Under the pieces are notes generated by a model. The model ran no database searches, had not been told where the DNA came from, and saw nothing but the letters and a program-made list of their open reading frames with translations. A program made the translations under genes and the position numbers. DNA of 51,525 bases. Origin: Methylococcales bacterium. GTDB lineage: Bacteria > Pseudomonadota > Gammaproteobacteria > Methylococcales > Methylomonadaceae. The DNA is taken from positions 1-51,525 of the forward strand of contig JAPLRP010000032.1 of assembly GCA_026399095.1 (NCBI GenBank). The letters are read 5' to 3'. Positions within the stretch are counted from its first letter, which is position 1. Every line of letters begins with the position of its first letter. Positions 37,327-45,921 of the stretch are shown piece after piece.

Positions 37327-37435
37327 AGGTATAAGGTTCAAGGCGAAAGAAGTAAGGTGAAAAACCCGATATTCTACGTAATCGCTGCTAACCTTTAGTA
37401 TTGCCCTTGAACCTTTTACTCTGAACCTTATACCT
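37327..37435. repeat. 14-bp inverted repeat with GGTTCAAGG-rich arms
   Basis: AGGTATAAGGTTCA (37327-37340) is matched by its exact reverse complement at 37422-37435, and GGTTCAAGG (37335-37343) by CCTTGAACC at 37405-37413. The intervening DNA repeats AAGGT-like units. The element fills most of the purF-metZ gap. Its period-like GGTTC/AAGG composition suggests a small dispersed repeat rather than a terminator. Confidence 0.6.
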
Positions 37436-37443
37436 CTTTATCT

Positions 37444-38628
37444 ATGAAAGACATTAACTGGAACGACTATTCTCTGGAAACTCAGGCAATAAGAGCTGGT
37501 CAAAAGCGAACGCATGAAGACGAGCATAGCATTCCAATCTTTACGACTTCCAGTTATGTCTTTAAAAGTGCCGAAGAAGCAGCTTTGCGTTTTACCGGAA
37601 AAAAACCCGGCAATATCTATTCCCGCTTTACCAATCCAACCGTTAATGCCTTTCAAGAAAGATTAGCCTTTATGGAAAAAGGTGAGCGCTGCTTGGCGTT
37701 TGCTTCCGGCATGGCTGCAATTATGGCCGTCGGCATGGGATTACTTAAAACGGGTGATCATGTCGTTTGTTCTCGCGGAGTATTTGGCAACACAGTCTTA
37801 GTGTTTCAAAATTATTTTGCAAAATTTGGTATAGAAACTGATTTTGTTGATTTAATTGATACCGCAGCGTGGGAAGCCGCCATCAAACCCAATACCCGAT
37901 TTTTATTTTTGGAAACCCCCTCCAATCCCCTCATCGAAATTGCTGATATTTCTGCACTCGCCAACATAGCGCATGATCATAATTGCTTATTGATTGTAGA
38001 TAACTGCTTTTGCACACCGGTACTGCAAAAACCCTTTGAATTAGGTGCCGATATTGTCATTCATTCAGCGACCAAATATATAGACGGTCAAGGACGCTGT
38101 GTAGGTGGCGCAGTTATTGCCAGCGATGAAATTATTGAAAAATACATTTATCCCTATCTACGCACCGGCGGCGCAACCATGAGTCCGTTTAACGCTTGGG
38201 TGTTTTTATCAGGCTTGGAAACCTTGGCCATCAGAATGAGGGCACACTGCGACAGTGCCTTCGAACTGGCCAAATGGCTGGAACAACAACCCAGCATTGC
38301 CAAAGTACACTATCCCGGCTTAAGCTCACACGCACAACACGACTTGGCAAAACGCCAACAAAGCCAATATGGCGGCATTGTCAGCTTTGAATTAAACGGT
38401 GGCAAAGAACATGCTTGGAAATTAATCGATGCCACTGAAATGATCTCAATCACTGCAAACTTGGGTGACGTTAAAACCACTATTACCCATCCTGCCACAA
38501 CCACACATGGCAGACTAACGCCAGAAGCCAGAGCAGTTGCCGGCATTAAAGACGGCTTGGTTAGAGTATCAGTCGGGCTGGAAGCAATTGAAGATATTAA
38601 AAATGATCTGTTAAAAGGCTTGGTGTAG
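37444..38628 (+). CDS. metZ: O-succinylhomoserine sulfhydrylase
   Basis: The 394-residue Cys/Met-metabolism PLP enzyme makes homocysteine from O-succinylhomoserine and sulfide. The PLP lysine is Lys211 in VIHSATKYIDGQGR. Other family blocks are YSRFTNPTVNAFQERLA and AFASGMAAIMA. The purF-metZ order and the GQGRCVGGAV segment favour MetZ over cystathionine gamma-synthase (MetB) or MetY, but sulfhydrylases of this family are hard to tell apart by eye. Confidence 0.9.
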   Translation: MKDINWNDYSLETQAIRAGQKRTHEDEHSIPIFTTSSYVFKSAEEAALRFTGKKPGNIYSRFTNPTVNAFQERLAFMEKGERCLAFASGMAAIMAVGMGLLKTGDHVVCSRGVFGNTVLVFQNYFAKFGIETDFVDLIDTAAWEAAIKPNTRFLFLETPSNPLIEIADISALANIAHDHNCLLIVDNCFCTPVLQKPFELGADIVIHSATKYIDGQGRCVGGAVIASDEIIEKYIYPYLRTGGATMSPFNAWVFLSGLETLAIRMRAHCDSAFELAKWLEQQPSIAKVHYPGLSSHAQHDLAKRQQSQYGGIVSFELNGGKEHAWKLIDATEMISITANLGDVKTTITHPATTTHGRLTPEARAVAGIKDGLVRVSVGLEAIEDIKNDLLKGLV

Positions 38629-38666
38629 AGAAACAAACGCCTGCCTCACTCTCATAAATAGCCGCC

Positions 38667-39551
38667 ATGAACATTGATGTACTTTGTGTAGGGCATGCCT
38701 CGTATGATCTTGTTTTTTCAGTTGACCATCATCCAACGGCTGATGAAAAAATTGTCGCCGAAGACTTTCTCGGTTGTGGTGGTGGTCCGACTGCCAATGC
38801 CGCAGTAACCGTTGCAAGACTGGGTTTTAAAAGCGCTTTTGCCGGTTATCTTGGCCAAGATATTTACGGCGAAAAACATTACCAAGAATTACTAGAATCG
38901 GGGGTTAACACCAGCCTCATCGTTCGCGGCACCTCGCCTACCCCGCTTTCTACCATCATAGTTAAACCCAATGGCAACAGAGCGTTAATCAATTACAAAG
39001 GAAAAACCCAGACACTTCCCTGCCAAGCCATCGATTTCTCCTCAGTGAGGGCCAAAGTTGTTTTATTCGATGGCCACGAACCGCATATTTCCCTCCCCCT
39101 GCTTAAACAACTGCAACAACAAAGCATTCCAACAGTACTCGATGCCGGCTCCGTTCATGAAGGTACAGCAGCCTTAATGAGTGAGGTGGATTATCTGGTC
39201 TGTTCTGAAAAATTTGCCGTTCAATTTGCAGGTAATGTAGTAACAGCCCTTGCTCGTTTAGCACAACTATCAAAAACCGTTGTAATAACACTGGGAGAAA
39301 GGGGCTTAACCTGGCAACGTGGTCAAGATAGCGGCAACTTACCCGCTTTTAAAGTTAATGCTATAGATACTACCGGTGCGGGCGATGCTTTTCATGGTGC
39401 TTTTGCGGCCGCCGTTGCCTCTGAATTAACTTGGAATGAAGTATTACATTATGCCAGTGCCGCAGGCGCATTGTGCTGTACAAAAATCGGCGCTAGAACC
39501 GGAATACCCTCTATGTTGGAACATAAAATACTCCTAAACACCTCTCTCTGA
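38667..39551 (+). CDS. PfkB-family carbohydrate kinase
   Basis: The 294-residue protein has the ribokinase fold. The N-terminal PfkB signature is GGGPTANAAVTVARLGFKSA (about residues 35-54), and the C-terminal signature is DTTGAGDAFHGAFAAAVA (about 234-251) with the catalytic Asp. Substrate could be a sugar, a sugar phosphate or a nucleoside; nothing here decides. It lies 38 bases after metZ, which suggests co-transcription but no obvious pathway link. Confidence 0.9.
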   Translation: MNIDVLCVGHASYDLVFSVDHHPTADEKIVAEDFLGCGGGPTANAAVTVARLGFKSAFAGYLGQDIYGEKHYQELLESGVNTSLIVRGTSPTPLSTIIVKPNGNRALINYKGKTQTLPCQAIDFSSVRAKVVLFDGHEPHISLPLLKQLQQQSIPTVLDAGSVHEGTAALMSEVDYLVCSEKFAVQFAGNVVTALARLAQLSKTVVITLGERGLTWQRGQDSGNLPAFKVNAIDTTGAGDAFHGAFAAAVASELTWNEVLHYASAAGALCCTKIGARTGIPSMLEHKILLNTSL

Positions 39552-39766
39552 TATAAACCATTCTGATTGACCTAGAGAAACAATTAGGCAGCGCATGTAA
39601 ACGTAACTGAAACCGACCTGCAACTAACCTACCAAATATTAAATCAGTATTGGACTAAAAATAATTTTGTGCTTTAATCTAAGAAAGTTTTATTATGCAC
39701 ACAGGGTAACCCGTGTTAAACAGCCTAGGTTTTTAGGTAAAACATGAGCTAACTAAAGGGAGATAC

Positions 39767-39870
39767 ATGAAAAAATAAAGTATATATTATTACTGGCTTT
39801 ACTTATCACCGGCTGTGACGACATGAAAATGGACCGTAAAGTAGATAAACAAATTACGCTCACAGAATAA
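39767..39870 (+). pseudogene. Frameshifted small lipoprotein gene
   Basis: An ATG at 39767 follows a strong Shine-Dalgarno (AAAGGGAGA), but the frame stops after three codons. Shifting once in the run of six A (39770-39775) gives MKKIKYILLLALLITGCDD, continuing to a stop at 39868-39870, about 34 residues in all. It has a lysine-rich start, a hydrophobic core and a lipobox (LITGC), the design of a small outer-membrane or periplasmic lipoprotein. One missing A would account for the break. It may be a true loss, a sequencing or assembly slip, or slippage-dependent expression. Confidence 0.6.
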
Positions 39871-39944
39871 TGACACTTAATTTAATTGGTTTATCGTAAA
39901 TACACGCTAATCAACCACAATTTATCGGCTATAAATTAACATTT

Positions 39945-39993
39945 GTGGGGCTGCTTTAGCTTATATCATCGCGAATAAAGCTGCTGCTCCTAC
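39945..39993. repeat. Degenerate REP-like palindrome
   Basis: GTGGGGCTGCTTTAGC (39945-39960) and an AAAGCTGCTGCTCCTAC arm (39977-39993) form an imperfect inverted repeat related to the perfect one at 1532-1576 (shared ATCGCG core, AAAGC and GCTCCTAC). Confidence 0.55.
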
Positions 39994-40062
39994 AACTTTT
40001 CTATTAGCTTAGACAAATGTGTCAACATTGGATTAGTGTTTTTGGCGGCTATCGTATTTCCT

Positions 40063-40767
40063 TCAATCACAGCCTTTGAAATTACTGGCGGTACATTTTG
40101 CTGTCAGACTTTCGGCCGTCTCTATTTGTTTTGCGGTCATTTTAGCGGCGATATTATCGCGCTCTTTTAATGCTTCATGGTTACCGTTTGCTGCAGCAAT
40201 ATTTATCCACATGTACCCACGAATTTGGTCTTGCGCAATTCCTCGTCCCAAGGCGTTAGCCACACCTAGCATCAATTGAGCATCGGCATCCCCTTGCTCT
40301 GCCGCCTTTCGAAACCATTTAGTGGCTTCTTTAAAATCCTGCGCTATACCTTGCCCAGACTGAAGCATTATACCCAACCGTAATTGCGCATCTGTAAGGC
40401 CTAGTTCTGCAGCCAATTGATACCATTTGGCTGCTTCTTTATAGTCCTGCTTTACGCCCTGCCCACTATCATACAAGGCACCCAGATTATACTGACCATC
40501 TGCATCCCCTTGTTTAGCGGCTGTTCGAAATAAGCTAACCGCTTCTTTGGTATTTTGTTTTAGGCCTTTTCCATTTTTATACATCAGCCCAAGAAAAACT
40601 TGTGCCATGGAATTACCCTGTTTTGCAGCCACTTTAATTAAAGGTGTTGCTTTTTTATAGTTACCTTTTTTGGCTTCATTAAAGCCCTCTTCAAAATCAT
40701 CTGCCAATGCATTGCTAAAAATTAACGAAATGCAGATAGCAAATAATGTTCTCTTCATAGTGTTCAT
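40063..40767 (-). CDS. Secreted Sel1-repeat (TPR-like) protein
   Basis: The 234-residue protein has a signal peptide (MKRTLFAICISLIFSNALADD, cleavage likely after ALA at about residue 22). Four to five Sel1-like repeats of about 36 residues follow, with the pattern AxxxLGxxYxxGxGxxQDxxEAxKWFxxAAxQG. Such solenoids mediate protein-protein contacts. A Cys pair near the end (CTASNFKGCD) may form a disulfide. The export signal and repeats place it in the periplasm. Its partner is unknown; the GH17-type enzyme gene lies 30 bases upstream on the same strand and may share its transcript. Confidence 0.88.
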   Translation of the reverse strand: MNTMKRTLFAICISLIFSNALADDFEEGFNEAKKGNYKKATPLIKVAAKQGNSMAQVFLGLMYKNGKGLKQNTKEAVSLFRTAAKQGDADGQYNLGALYDSGQGVKQDYKEAAKWYQLAAELGLTDAQLRLGIMLQSGQGIAQDFKEATKWFRKAAEQGDADAQLMLGVANALGRGIAQDQIRGYMWINIAAANGNHEALKERDNIAAKMTAKQIETAESLTAKCTASNFKGCD

Positions 40768-40797
40768 CTATAAATCAAGGCAAATAACATATCAGCT

Positions 40798-42699
40798 TTA
40801 GACGTGAGCAACTTTCTTCTCTTGATACTTCCATAAAGGGGTCGCGAGAATCAACAAACTAGCAAGCCAAAGTAATAATTGTTGGTTAGTTATCGTGTAT
40901 ACAAATGCTATCCAAATTCTTTTACCAATATCAGGGTAGTTCTCAATAAAATCGTGACCTATGATAAACGAATAAGTTTCACCTGTAATAATGGCAAAAA
41001 CCATAAAAACCAAGGCATAAGCCGAAACTCTTAGAGGTATCAGAAAAAGTACGGATGCAATCAACATTGCCCACCCCATTAATTGGCTAAAATTAATGGT
41101 AACTGTAAATGTCGCATAAAGCCTGTCAAGAAAAATTGGATAAGCTTGTTCATAGTTGGAGTTATGCATAATAAAATCCATTTCTATACCGATTAAACAC
41201 AAGCCTGTTAAAGCTAAGACCCAACTTATTGTTTTGGCCCATCGCGCTTTAAGGGTTTGCAACCCGAACAAATCATTAATGGCTGACGCTGATAAGAAAT
41301 CTTGACCGTTTACAAAATAACGCATCAGAAAAAAACCTGCCATTCCAAATATCGGTATATAGGTCACTGGATAAGGCATACTTAAATAGCGGCCATTAAT
41401 TACTAAGGCTTGCGCTTTATAAAGCGCAATCGCAACAAAAGCCACTACAAGGTAGCGTATCAAAATAGCACCTTTTTCGCTTAATTTATCGGTTAACAAA
41501 TTTAACGTACGACAGAGAATCAAGGCACCTAACAACAAACTTAATCCACCAATAAACAGGGCATGGTAACGCTCAATCAAACTGTAACTGGCATACCAAT
41601 GATCACCTACCTGATTAACCAGCAAAGCACTTAACAGCTGAGTAAAACCAAGAAACCCCAAAAGTCGCAGAGGCGTAAGCTGCAAGAGGGTTTTAGACCA
41701 TAAAACGGCGGCTATTAGCGTAAGCAAGCCGGCATAAAACAACCGCTCCGGCCAAAATGGATTTTCAATTACTTTACCTGTCAAAGGGAATACCAATTCT
41801 CGATTAGCAGAATACAGCCCCCAATTGGCACCAACGACCCCTTCAAGTTGACTTTTCCAGGGCTGATTAAAGGCCTCAACGACATTGTAGTCAAAGCCGT
41901 TTTTATTCGCTAATTGCACCAATGATCGAGTAAATTTAGCTTCATTGACGACGCTGGGCACTGCCCATCCGCGCTGGCGTCCGGCACTAGGCCAGCCCGA
42001 TTCTCCAATTAAAATTGGCTTGCCGGGATAAGCCTCGCGAATTTTCTGATAATTCTTCTCGATATGCGCGGCGGTTTCTTCAATCCTTAAGGGCTCGTCT
42101 TCCCAATAAGGCAAAATATGAACGGTAAAAAAATCAACTTCCTTTGCTATTTCCGGGTAACGCATATAAAAAGACCAGACATCCGCATAAGAGACAGGCT
42201 GCTTGATCGATTGTTTAACTTGCCGAATATATTTAAGTAGTTGTTCTGGCTTTAACTCACCCCTAAGCAAAACTTCGTTGCCCACGATAACCCGTTTGAT
42301 GACATCGGGATATTGATTAGCCAATTTAATTAATTGATCAATCTCGGCTTGATTCTCTTCTGCCATGGTCATGCCACCTATCCAGGCCCCCTGAATAACA
42401 TTGACACCGTATTTTTGAGCAATCCCTGCAACATTAGACAATCCACGGGTACTGGCATAAGTGCGAAGAGTATGGGTTTCTCCTGCCAGCAACTTTATGT
42501 CTTCTTCAATCTGTTCGGAAGTAGGAAAAACCTCTGTTAAAGGACTTTGACCTTCACGAAATGGTGCAAACGAAACACTGCTAATTTTACCATCGGGAAC
42601 ATCAGACCCTACATCCTGGGGCAGATTGCTTAACCAAGAAACCAAGCCGTTAAGAACGATAACGCTTAAAACAAACAGAATGAGTCTGGGAATTTTCAT
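40798..42699 (-). CDS. GH17-type beta-glucan synthase/transferase with membrane domain
   Basis: The 633-residue protein starts with a signal-anchor helix (about residues 5-22), then a glycoside hydrolase family 17-like domain (about 40-300), then roughly eight transmembrane helices to the C-terminus. The proton donor is likely Glu142 (VIVGNEVLLRGE) and the nucleophile Glu233 (ILIGESGWPSAG). This layout is that of proteins annotated beta-(1-6)-glucan synthase, which rearrange beta-1,3-glucan chains in making periplasmic or capsular glucans (NdvC-like). The partner synthase (NdvB-like) is not in the window. The catalytic domain should face the periplasm. Confidence 0.85.
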   Translation of the reverse strand: MKIPRLILFVLSVIVLNGLVSWLSNLPQDVGSDVPDGKISSVSFAPFREGQSPLTEVFPTSEQIEEDIKLLAGETHTLRTYASTRGLSNVAGIAQKYGVNVIQGAWIGGMTMAEENQAEIDQLIKLANQYPDVIKRVIVGNEVLLRGELKPEQLLKYIRQVKQSIKQPVSYADVWSFYMRYPEIAKEVDFFTVHILPYWEDEPLRIEETAAHIEKNYQKIREAYPGKPILIGESGWPSAGRQRGWAVPSVVNEAKFTRSLVQLANKNGFDYNVVEAFNQPWKSQLEGVVGANWGLYSANRELVFPLTGKVIENPFWPERLFYAGLLTLIAAVLWSKTLLQLTPLRLLGFLGFTQLLSALLVNQVGDHWYASYSLIERYHALFIGGLSLLLGALILCRTLNLLTDKLSEKGAILIRYLVVAFVAIALYKAQALVINGRYLSMPYPVTYIPIFGMAGFFLMRYFVNGQDFLSASAINDLFGLQTLKARWAKTISWVLALTGLCLIGIEMDFIMHNSNYEQAYPIFLDRLYATFTVTINFSQLMGWAMLIASVLFLIPLRVSAYALVFMVFAIITGETYSFIIGHDFIENYPDIGKRIWIAFVYTITNQQLLLWLASLLILATPLWKYQEKKVAHV

Positions 42700-42801
42700 A
42701 ATAAAACGGTCAACACTATTGATTAAATTAAGAGAACAAAACTATTTATGGCTAATATTCTTTAGCCTGAAAAGCTGAACAGTACATCAAAACGAAATGG
42801 C

Positions 42802-44178
42802 TTACAGCAACCCTTTTCGTCTTATCCAGCCTAACCACAGCAACACCATACCGATGGCAACAATGCCCGCGAAAAACCCTACTCTCTCAGGATAATCCGG
42901 CAAAGGCACAACTGTACCATAAAATGCAAGCAGGGGGGCGACACTAGCCAATACGAAAACCAGCCAACGCCACCATGGTTGTTTGCCAGAGCGCCAAAGA
43001 AGACGTAATGCTCCAAAAGATAATGCGCTGTAAACCACTACCAACAATAATGCTTGCCCAGTGGCCGCTACAAAAATAGTGTTATACCTAATCTCCGCTG
43101 GCACCCATAAACCACCAACTATTGTCAGCAAAGCAAAAAAGAGCACCAACGTTGCGGCACCTGACGGAGCACCTCGCCGATTTGAGTTCGAAAGAACCAC
43201 TGGCAAAAATCCGGCACGACCCAATGAAAACAAACCCCGTGCTGCAGCCAAGGTAAATCCCACACAAGTCGCAAAGAAATCTATCAGTACCCCAACCCGA
43301 ATCCACAAGGCCGCCCATGGCCCCAGAAGGTTTTCTGCCATCTGCGCGTAACCATCCATAACATTACCCCAGGTCTTTCCTGCATGTTCTTGTCCGTAAT
43401 ACATGGTTCCTGCATATGAGCAAAGAATAAGCAGCAACGCTACAGCTACTACTGTCCCCACTAGCGCCAAGGGAATGGCACGTTTGGGATTGTCAGTTTC
43501 CTCCGCCAGTGCTGCAGCAGTTTCAAAACCGCCAAAAAGAAGAACTGAAAAAAGTAGAGCCTCAAATAAATCGCCATGATAAGGATTGTCCCACCAAAAT
43601 ACTGCCAAGGTATTTGCCGAACCAGCCTTTATGATCGCTGCCACTGCTGTTAATAAAAACGGAATTACCGATACCGAAATTAGTAAAAGTTGCACCCTTG
43701 TCGCGGCCGCAGCACCTCGCAAATTCAAAACCCATGCAGCAAAAACGACCACCAACGCACCCGCCCACCAAGGACAATCCCAATCAAAATATAGTACAAA
43801 AAATCTGGATACCAGTACACCAACTGCAATTGAAAATCCCGCGGCTCCTGAAAACACAAGAGAGATAATATAAATGCCAAGCGCACCTACACCAGCTACG
43901 CGACCCCACGCCCGTTCAATATAGTCACCAATAGCACCGGCACCACCCGTCTCGGATGCATAAAAAGCCACTACCATAGAAAATGCCACCATACCAATCG
44001 ATGCCAACAAAACGGCTAAGGGACCTACCGCACCGGCCGTTGCCGCTACTATTGCCAAAAATAAAGCTACGTCAACCAAGGGACCAATTGAAAAAGACTG
44101 TCCAACCACCTCCAACAGACTCAACTTAACCTTCTGGTCTTTCTTTCCCGACTTGGACGTTACCGCATCACAACTCAT
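42802..44178 (-). CDS. APC-superfamily amino acid permease
   Basis: The 458-residue protein has about 12 hydrophobic segments. After a basic N-terminal tail comes VVGQSFSIGPLVDVALFLA, then GGAGAIGDYIERAWGRVAGVG and the central FGGFETAAALAEETDNPKRAIP. The last is a hallmark of amino acid-polyamine-organocation (APC) transporters, in the loop after helix 6. Substrate is unknown. Its coding DNA is visibly richer in G+C than its neighbours, with many GGC/GCC/GTC-type codons, which may indicate acquisition. It is divergent from the glutamine amidotransferase-like gene. Confidence 0.88.
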   Translation of the reverse strand: MSCDAVTSKSGKKDQKVKLSLLEVVGQSFSIGPLVDVALFLAIVAATAGAVGPLAVLLASIGMVAFSMVVAFYASETGGAGAIGDYIERAWGRVAGVGALGIYIISLVFSGAAGFSIAVGVLVSRFFVLYFDWDCPWWAGALVVVFAAWVLNLRGAAAATRVQLLLISVSVIPFLLTAVAAIIKAGSANTLAVFWWDNPYHGDLFEALLFSVLLFGGFETAAALAEETDNPKRAIPLALVGTVVAVALLLILCSYAGTMYYGQEHAGKTWGNVMDGYAQMAENLLGPWAALWIRVGVLIDFFATCVGFTLAAARGLFSLGRAGFLPVVLSNSNRRGAPSGAATLVLFFALLTIVGGLWVPAEIRYNTIFVAATGQALLLVVVYSALSFGALRLLWRSGKQPWWRWLVFVLASVAPLLAFYGTVVPLPDYPERVGFFAGIVAIGMVLLWLGWIRRKGLL

Positions 44179-44503
44179 ACATAAACAAACCCATTAGACA
44201 AAGACCCGATTTTAAGTACAATAAAAAATTCTGACCCGTTTAAAATATCTAAACGATTAGAAGAAAGTAAATACAATCTAAGGATAACTGACAGCTCCAA
44301 CTACAACCCATCTACTGTCGTTGACATTAAAAGAGGTTACAACAGGATTATAATAGCGTACCAATAAGTACTTATAATTTGAATTCAAACTCGTCCACAA
44401 AGCATAACATAAGCCACAAAACAATAGAGGTTCTTCGCTTGCTTTAACTTCAATAGTATAATTTTATCAGGTCATTTTAGCCAAGAAGAGTCTTGGCACA
44501 CTG
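44179..44503. other. Intergenic region upstream of two divergent genes
   Basis: A 325-base AT-rich spacer between the APC permease (minus) and the amidotransferase-like gene (plus). TATAAT at 44349-44354 and at 44373-44378 are present, but TTGACA (44321-44326) is 22 bases from the first, too far for a standard promoter. A small hairpin CCAAGA-AGAG-TCTTGG lies at 44480-44495. No gene is evident. Confidence 0.4.
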
Positions 44504-44518
44504 TTGCTACTAGCTACT

Positions 44519-45256
44519 ATGAAAAAGCTTATTATTATCAAAGCAGGCTCCACTTTTTTAGAAACCAAAAAAAAATTGGGTGATTTTGAAGATTGGATAA
44601 TAGATGGCGCAGGCTTATCCTGTGAAGATGTTTCTGTTATTAATGCTATGGCAAATGAAGCATTGCCGGATTTAGACAGTGTTGCCGGGGTGATAATCAC
44701 CGGCTCACATGCAATGGTAACTGATGATGCTCTTTGGATACATGGACTTAACCATTGGATACCGCAAGTATTGAAACACAATATACCCTTGCTTGGCATT
44801 TGTTTTGGCCATCAATTACTTGCACAAGCCATGGGAGGATCATGCGGGTATCATCCACAAGGTCGTGAGATTGGCACTGTCACTATCAACTTAACCTCTG
44901 AAGGCAAAATAGACCGTTTGCTCGATTCATTACCAGATCTATTCAAGGCTCATACTACTCATGCACAAACTGTTTTTACTTTGCCAGAAAAAGCAATGAA
45001 ACTGGCAGAAAATCAATTTGAAGCACATCATGCTTTCAGATTGGGAAATAACGCTTGGGGTGTACAATTTCATCCAGAATTTTCAGCCGACATAATGGCA
45101 ACTTACATCAATGAACAAGCCGTTTCGTTACTTCAAAACGGGCATGATATCAGCGACTTAAAAGCTGCAGTAGACAATACAGATTCAGCTAGTGAACTGC
45201 TCAAGCGCTTTATAACTATTGTGCAAAATAACGAAACGAGTAATGCTGCCGTCTAA
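44519..45256 (+). CDS. Class I glutamine amidotransferase-like protein
   Basis: From the ATG at 44519 the protein has 245 codons including the stop. The GATase triad is intact: nucleophile Cys95 in LLGICFGHQLLAQ, and His185 and Glu187 in GVQFHPEFSAD. It resembles stand-alone GMP-synthase-like amidotransferases (YfeJ/GuaA-type glutaminase domains) that hydrolyse glutamine or a gamma-glutamyl compound. I chose the ATG over a TTG 15 bases earlier. No good Shine-Dalgarno is visible. The divergent neighbour is an amino acid permease, so a role in amine or amino acid use is possible but unproven. Confidence 0.87.
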   Translation: MKKLIIIKAGSTFLETKKKLGDFEDWIIDGAGLSCEDVSVINAMANEALPDLDSVAGVIITGSHAMVTDDALWIHGLNHWIPQVLKHNIPLLGICFGHQLLAQAMGGSCGYHPQGREIGTVTINLTSEGKIDRLLDSLPDLFKAHTTHAQTVFTLPEKAMKLAENQFEAHHAFRLGNNAWGVQFHPEFSADIMATYINEQAVSLLQNGHDISDLKAAVDNTDSASELLKRFITIVQNNETSNAAV

Positions 45257-45274
45257 AAGAAATTCGGATTATTA

Positions 45275-45298
45275 CGAGAGTCACTTAAGATACTCTCG
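45275..45298. terminator. Hairpin between convergent amidotransferase-like gene and rsmD
   Basis: CGAGAGT (45275-45281) and ACTCTCG (45292-45298) form a 7-bp stem 18 bases after the amidotransferase-like stop. The T-rich tract is weak (CAATAGAATTTTAT), so it is a tentative bidirectional terminator. Confidence 0.4.
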
Positions 45299-45366
45299 CA
45301 ATAGAATTTTATCTTATGATATTTGCTTACCATTCATATCGTCCCACCGTTTTAAAGCATAAACTG

Positions 45367-45921
45367 CTAACCCACTCTTTCATATAAATGATAACCCACC
45401 TCGCCGGCTAGTTTGCTTTTTAGTAATCGCCAGTTTTCCGGAAGCCCCTCCAATTTCAAAGTGCTTTCTGCTTCAACATAGATTTTTGCATGCTTGCTTA
45501 ACCAACCTTTATCTTCCAACCATTGGCAGGTCTGAACCGCTAAGCTCATTGCAAAAGGAGGATCAATAAATACCACATCAAAAACCTCTGCATCACCTGA
45601 CAGATATCGAAAAACATCTGCATGAACGATCTTTATTTGATTGGCAGCCAAGGCAAGGGTATTTTCTTTTAACGCCCTGCAAGCCAAGGCATTACTTTCA
45701 ACCTGACTGACTGACTTTGCGCCTCTTGAGGCGGCTTCAAAACCCAAAGCACCACTGCCTGCATATAAATCCAGACAGCGACTGGCGATAATGTCATTGC
45801 GCAACCAATTAAAAACAGTTTCTCGCACTCTGGCAGGTGTTGGTCTTAACCCTGGCGCATCAATAAAATTAACACAGCGACTGCGCCACTCTCCGCCAAT
45901 GATTCTGAGTTTATTTGACAC
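45367..45921 (-). CDS. rsmD: 16S rRNA (guanine966-N2)-methyltransferase
   Basis: The 184-residue protein is an RsmD methyltransferase, modifying G966 of 16S rRNA with S-adenosylmethionine. Visible parts are LRIIGGEWRSR near the start, RPTPARVRETVFNWL, the SAM-binding DLYAGSGALGFEAASRGA and the catalytic DPPF in VVFIDPPFAM. I chose the GTG at 45919-45921 (VSNKLRIIGG), which overlaps the end of the M16-like gene by 11 bases. A longer frame exists upstream but lies inside that gene and is not RsmD-like. Confidence 0.93.
   Translation of the reverse strand: MSNKLRIIGGEWRSRCVNFIDAPGLRPTPARVRETVFNWLRNDIIASRCLDLYAGSGALGFEAASRGAKSVSQVESNALACRALKENTLALAANQIKIVHADVFRYLSGDAEVFDVVFIDPPFAMSLAVQTCQWLEDKGWLSKHAKIYVEAESTLKLEGLPENWRLLKSKLAGEVGYHLYERVG

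Larger units (their letters stand above)
39552..40062. other. Intergenic region with a broken mini-lipoprotein gene and a degenerate palindrome
   Basis: Between the PfkB kinase gene and the convergent Sel1-repeat gene, this stretch holds the frameshifted lipoprotein remnant (39767-39870) and the REP-like palindrome at 39945-39993. I see nothing else. Confidence 0.5.

Noticed and set aside
37326-37443. A SAM-type riboswitch upstream of metZ.
   Set aside because: The gap is occupied by a GGTTCAAGG-rich inverted repeat with no SAM-riboswitch core that I can recognise.
44321-44354. TTGACA and TATAAT upstream of the amidotransferase-like gene.
   Set aside because: The spacing of 22 bases is too long for a sigma-70 promoter.
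44494-44508. A possible sigma-54 (-24/-12) promoter, TGGCAC followed by TTGCT.
   Set aside because: The GG and GC elements are nine bases apart instead of ten, and the site lies on top of the gene start.
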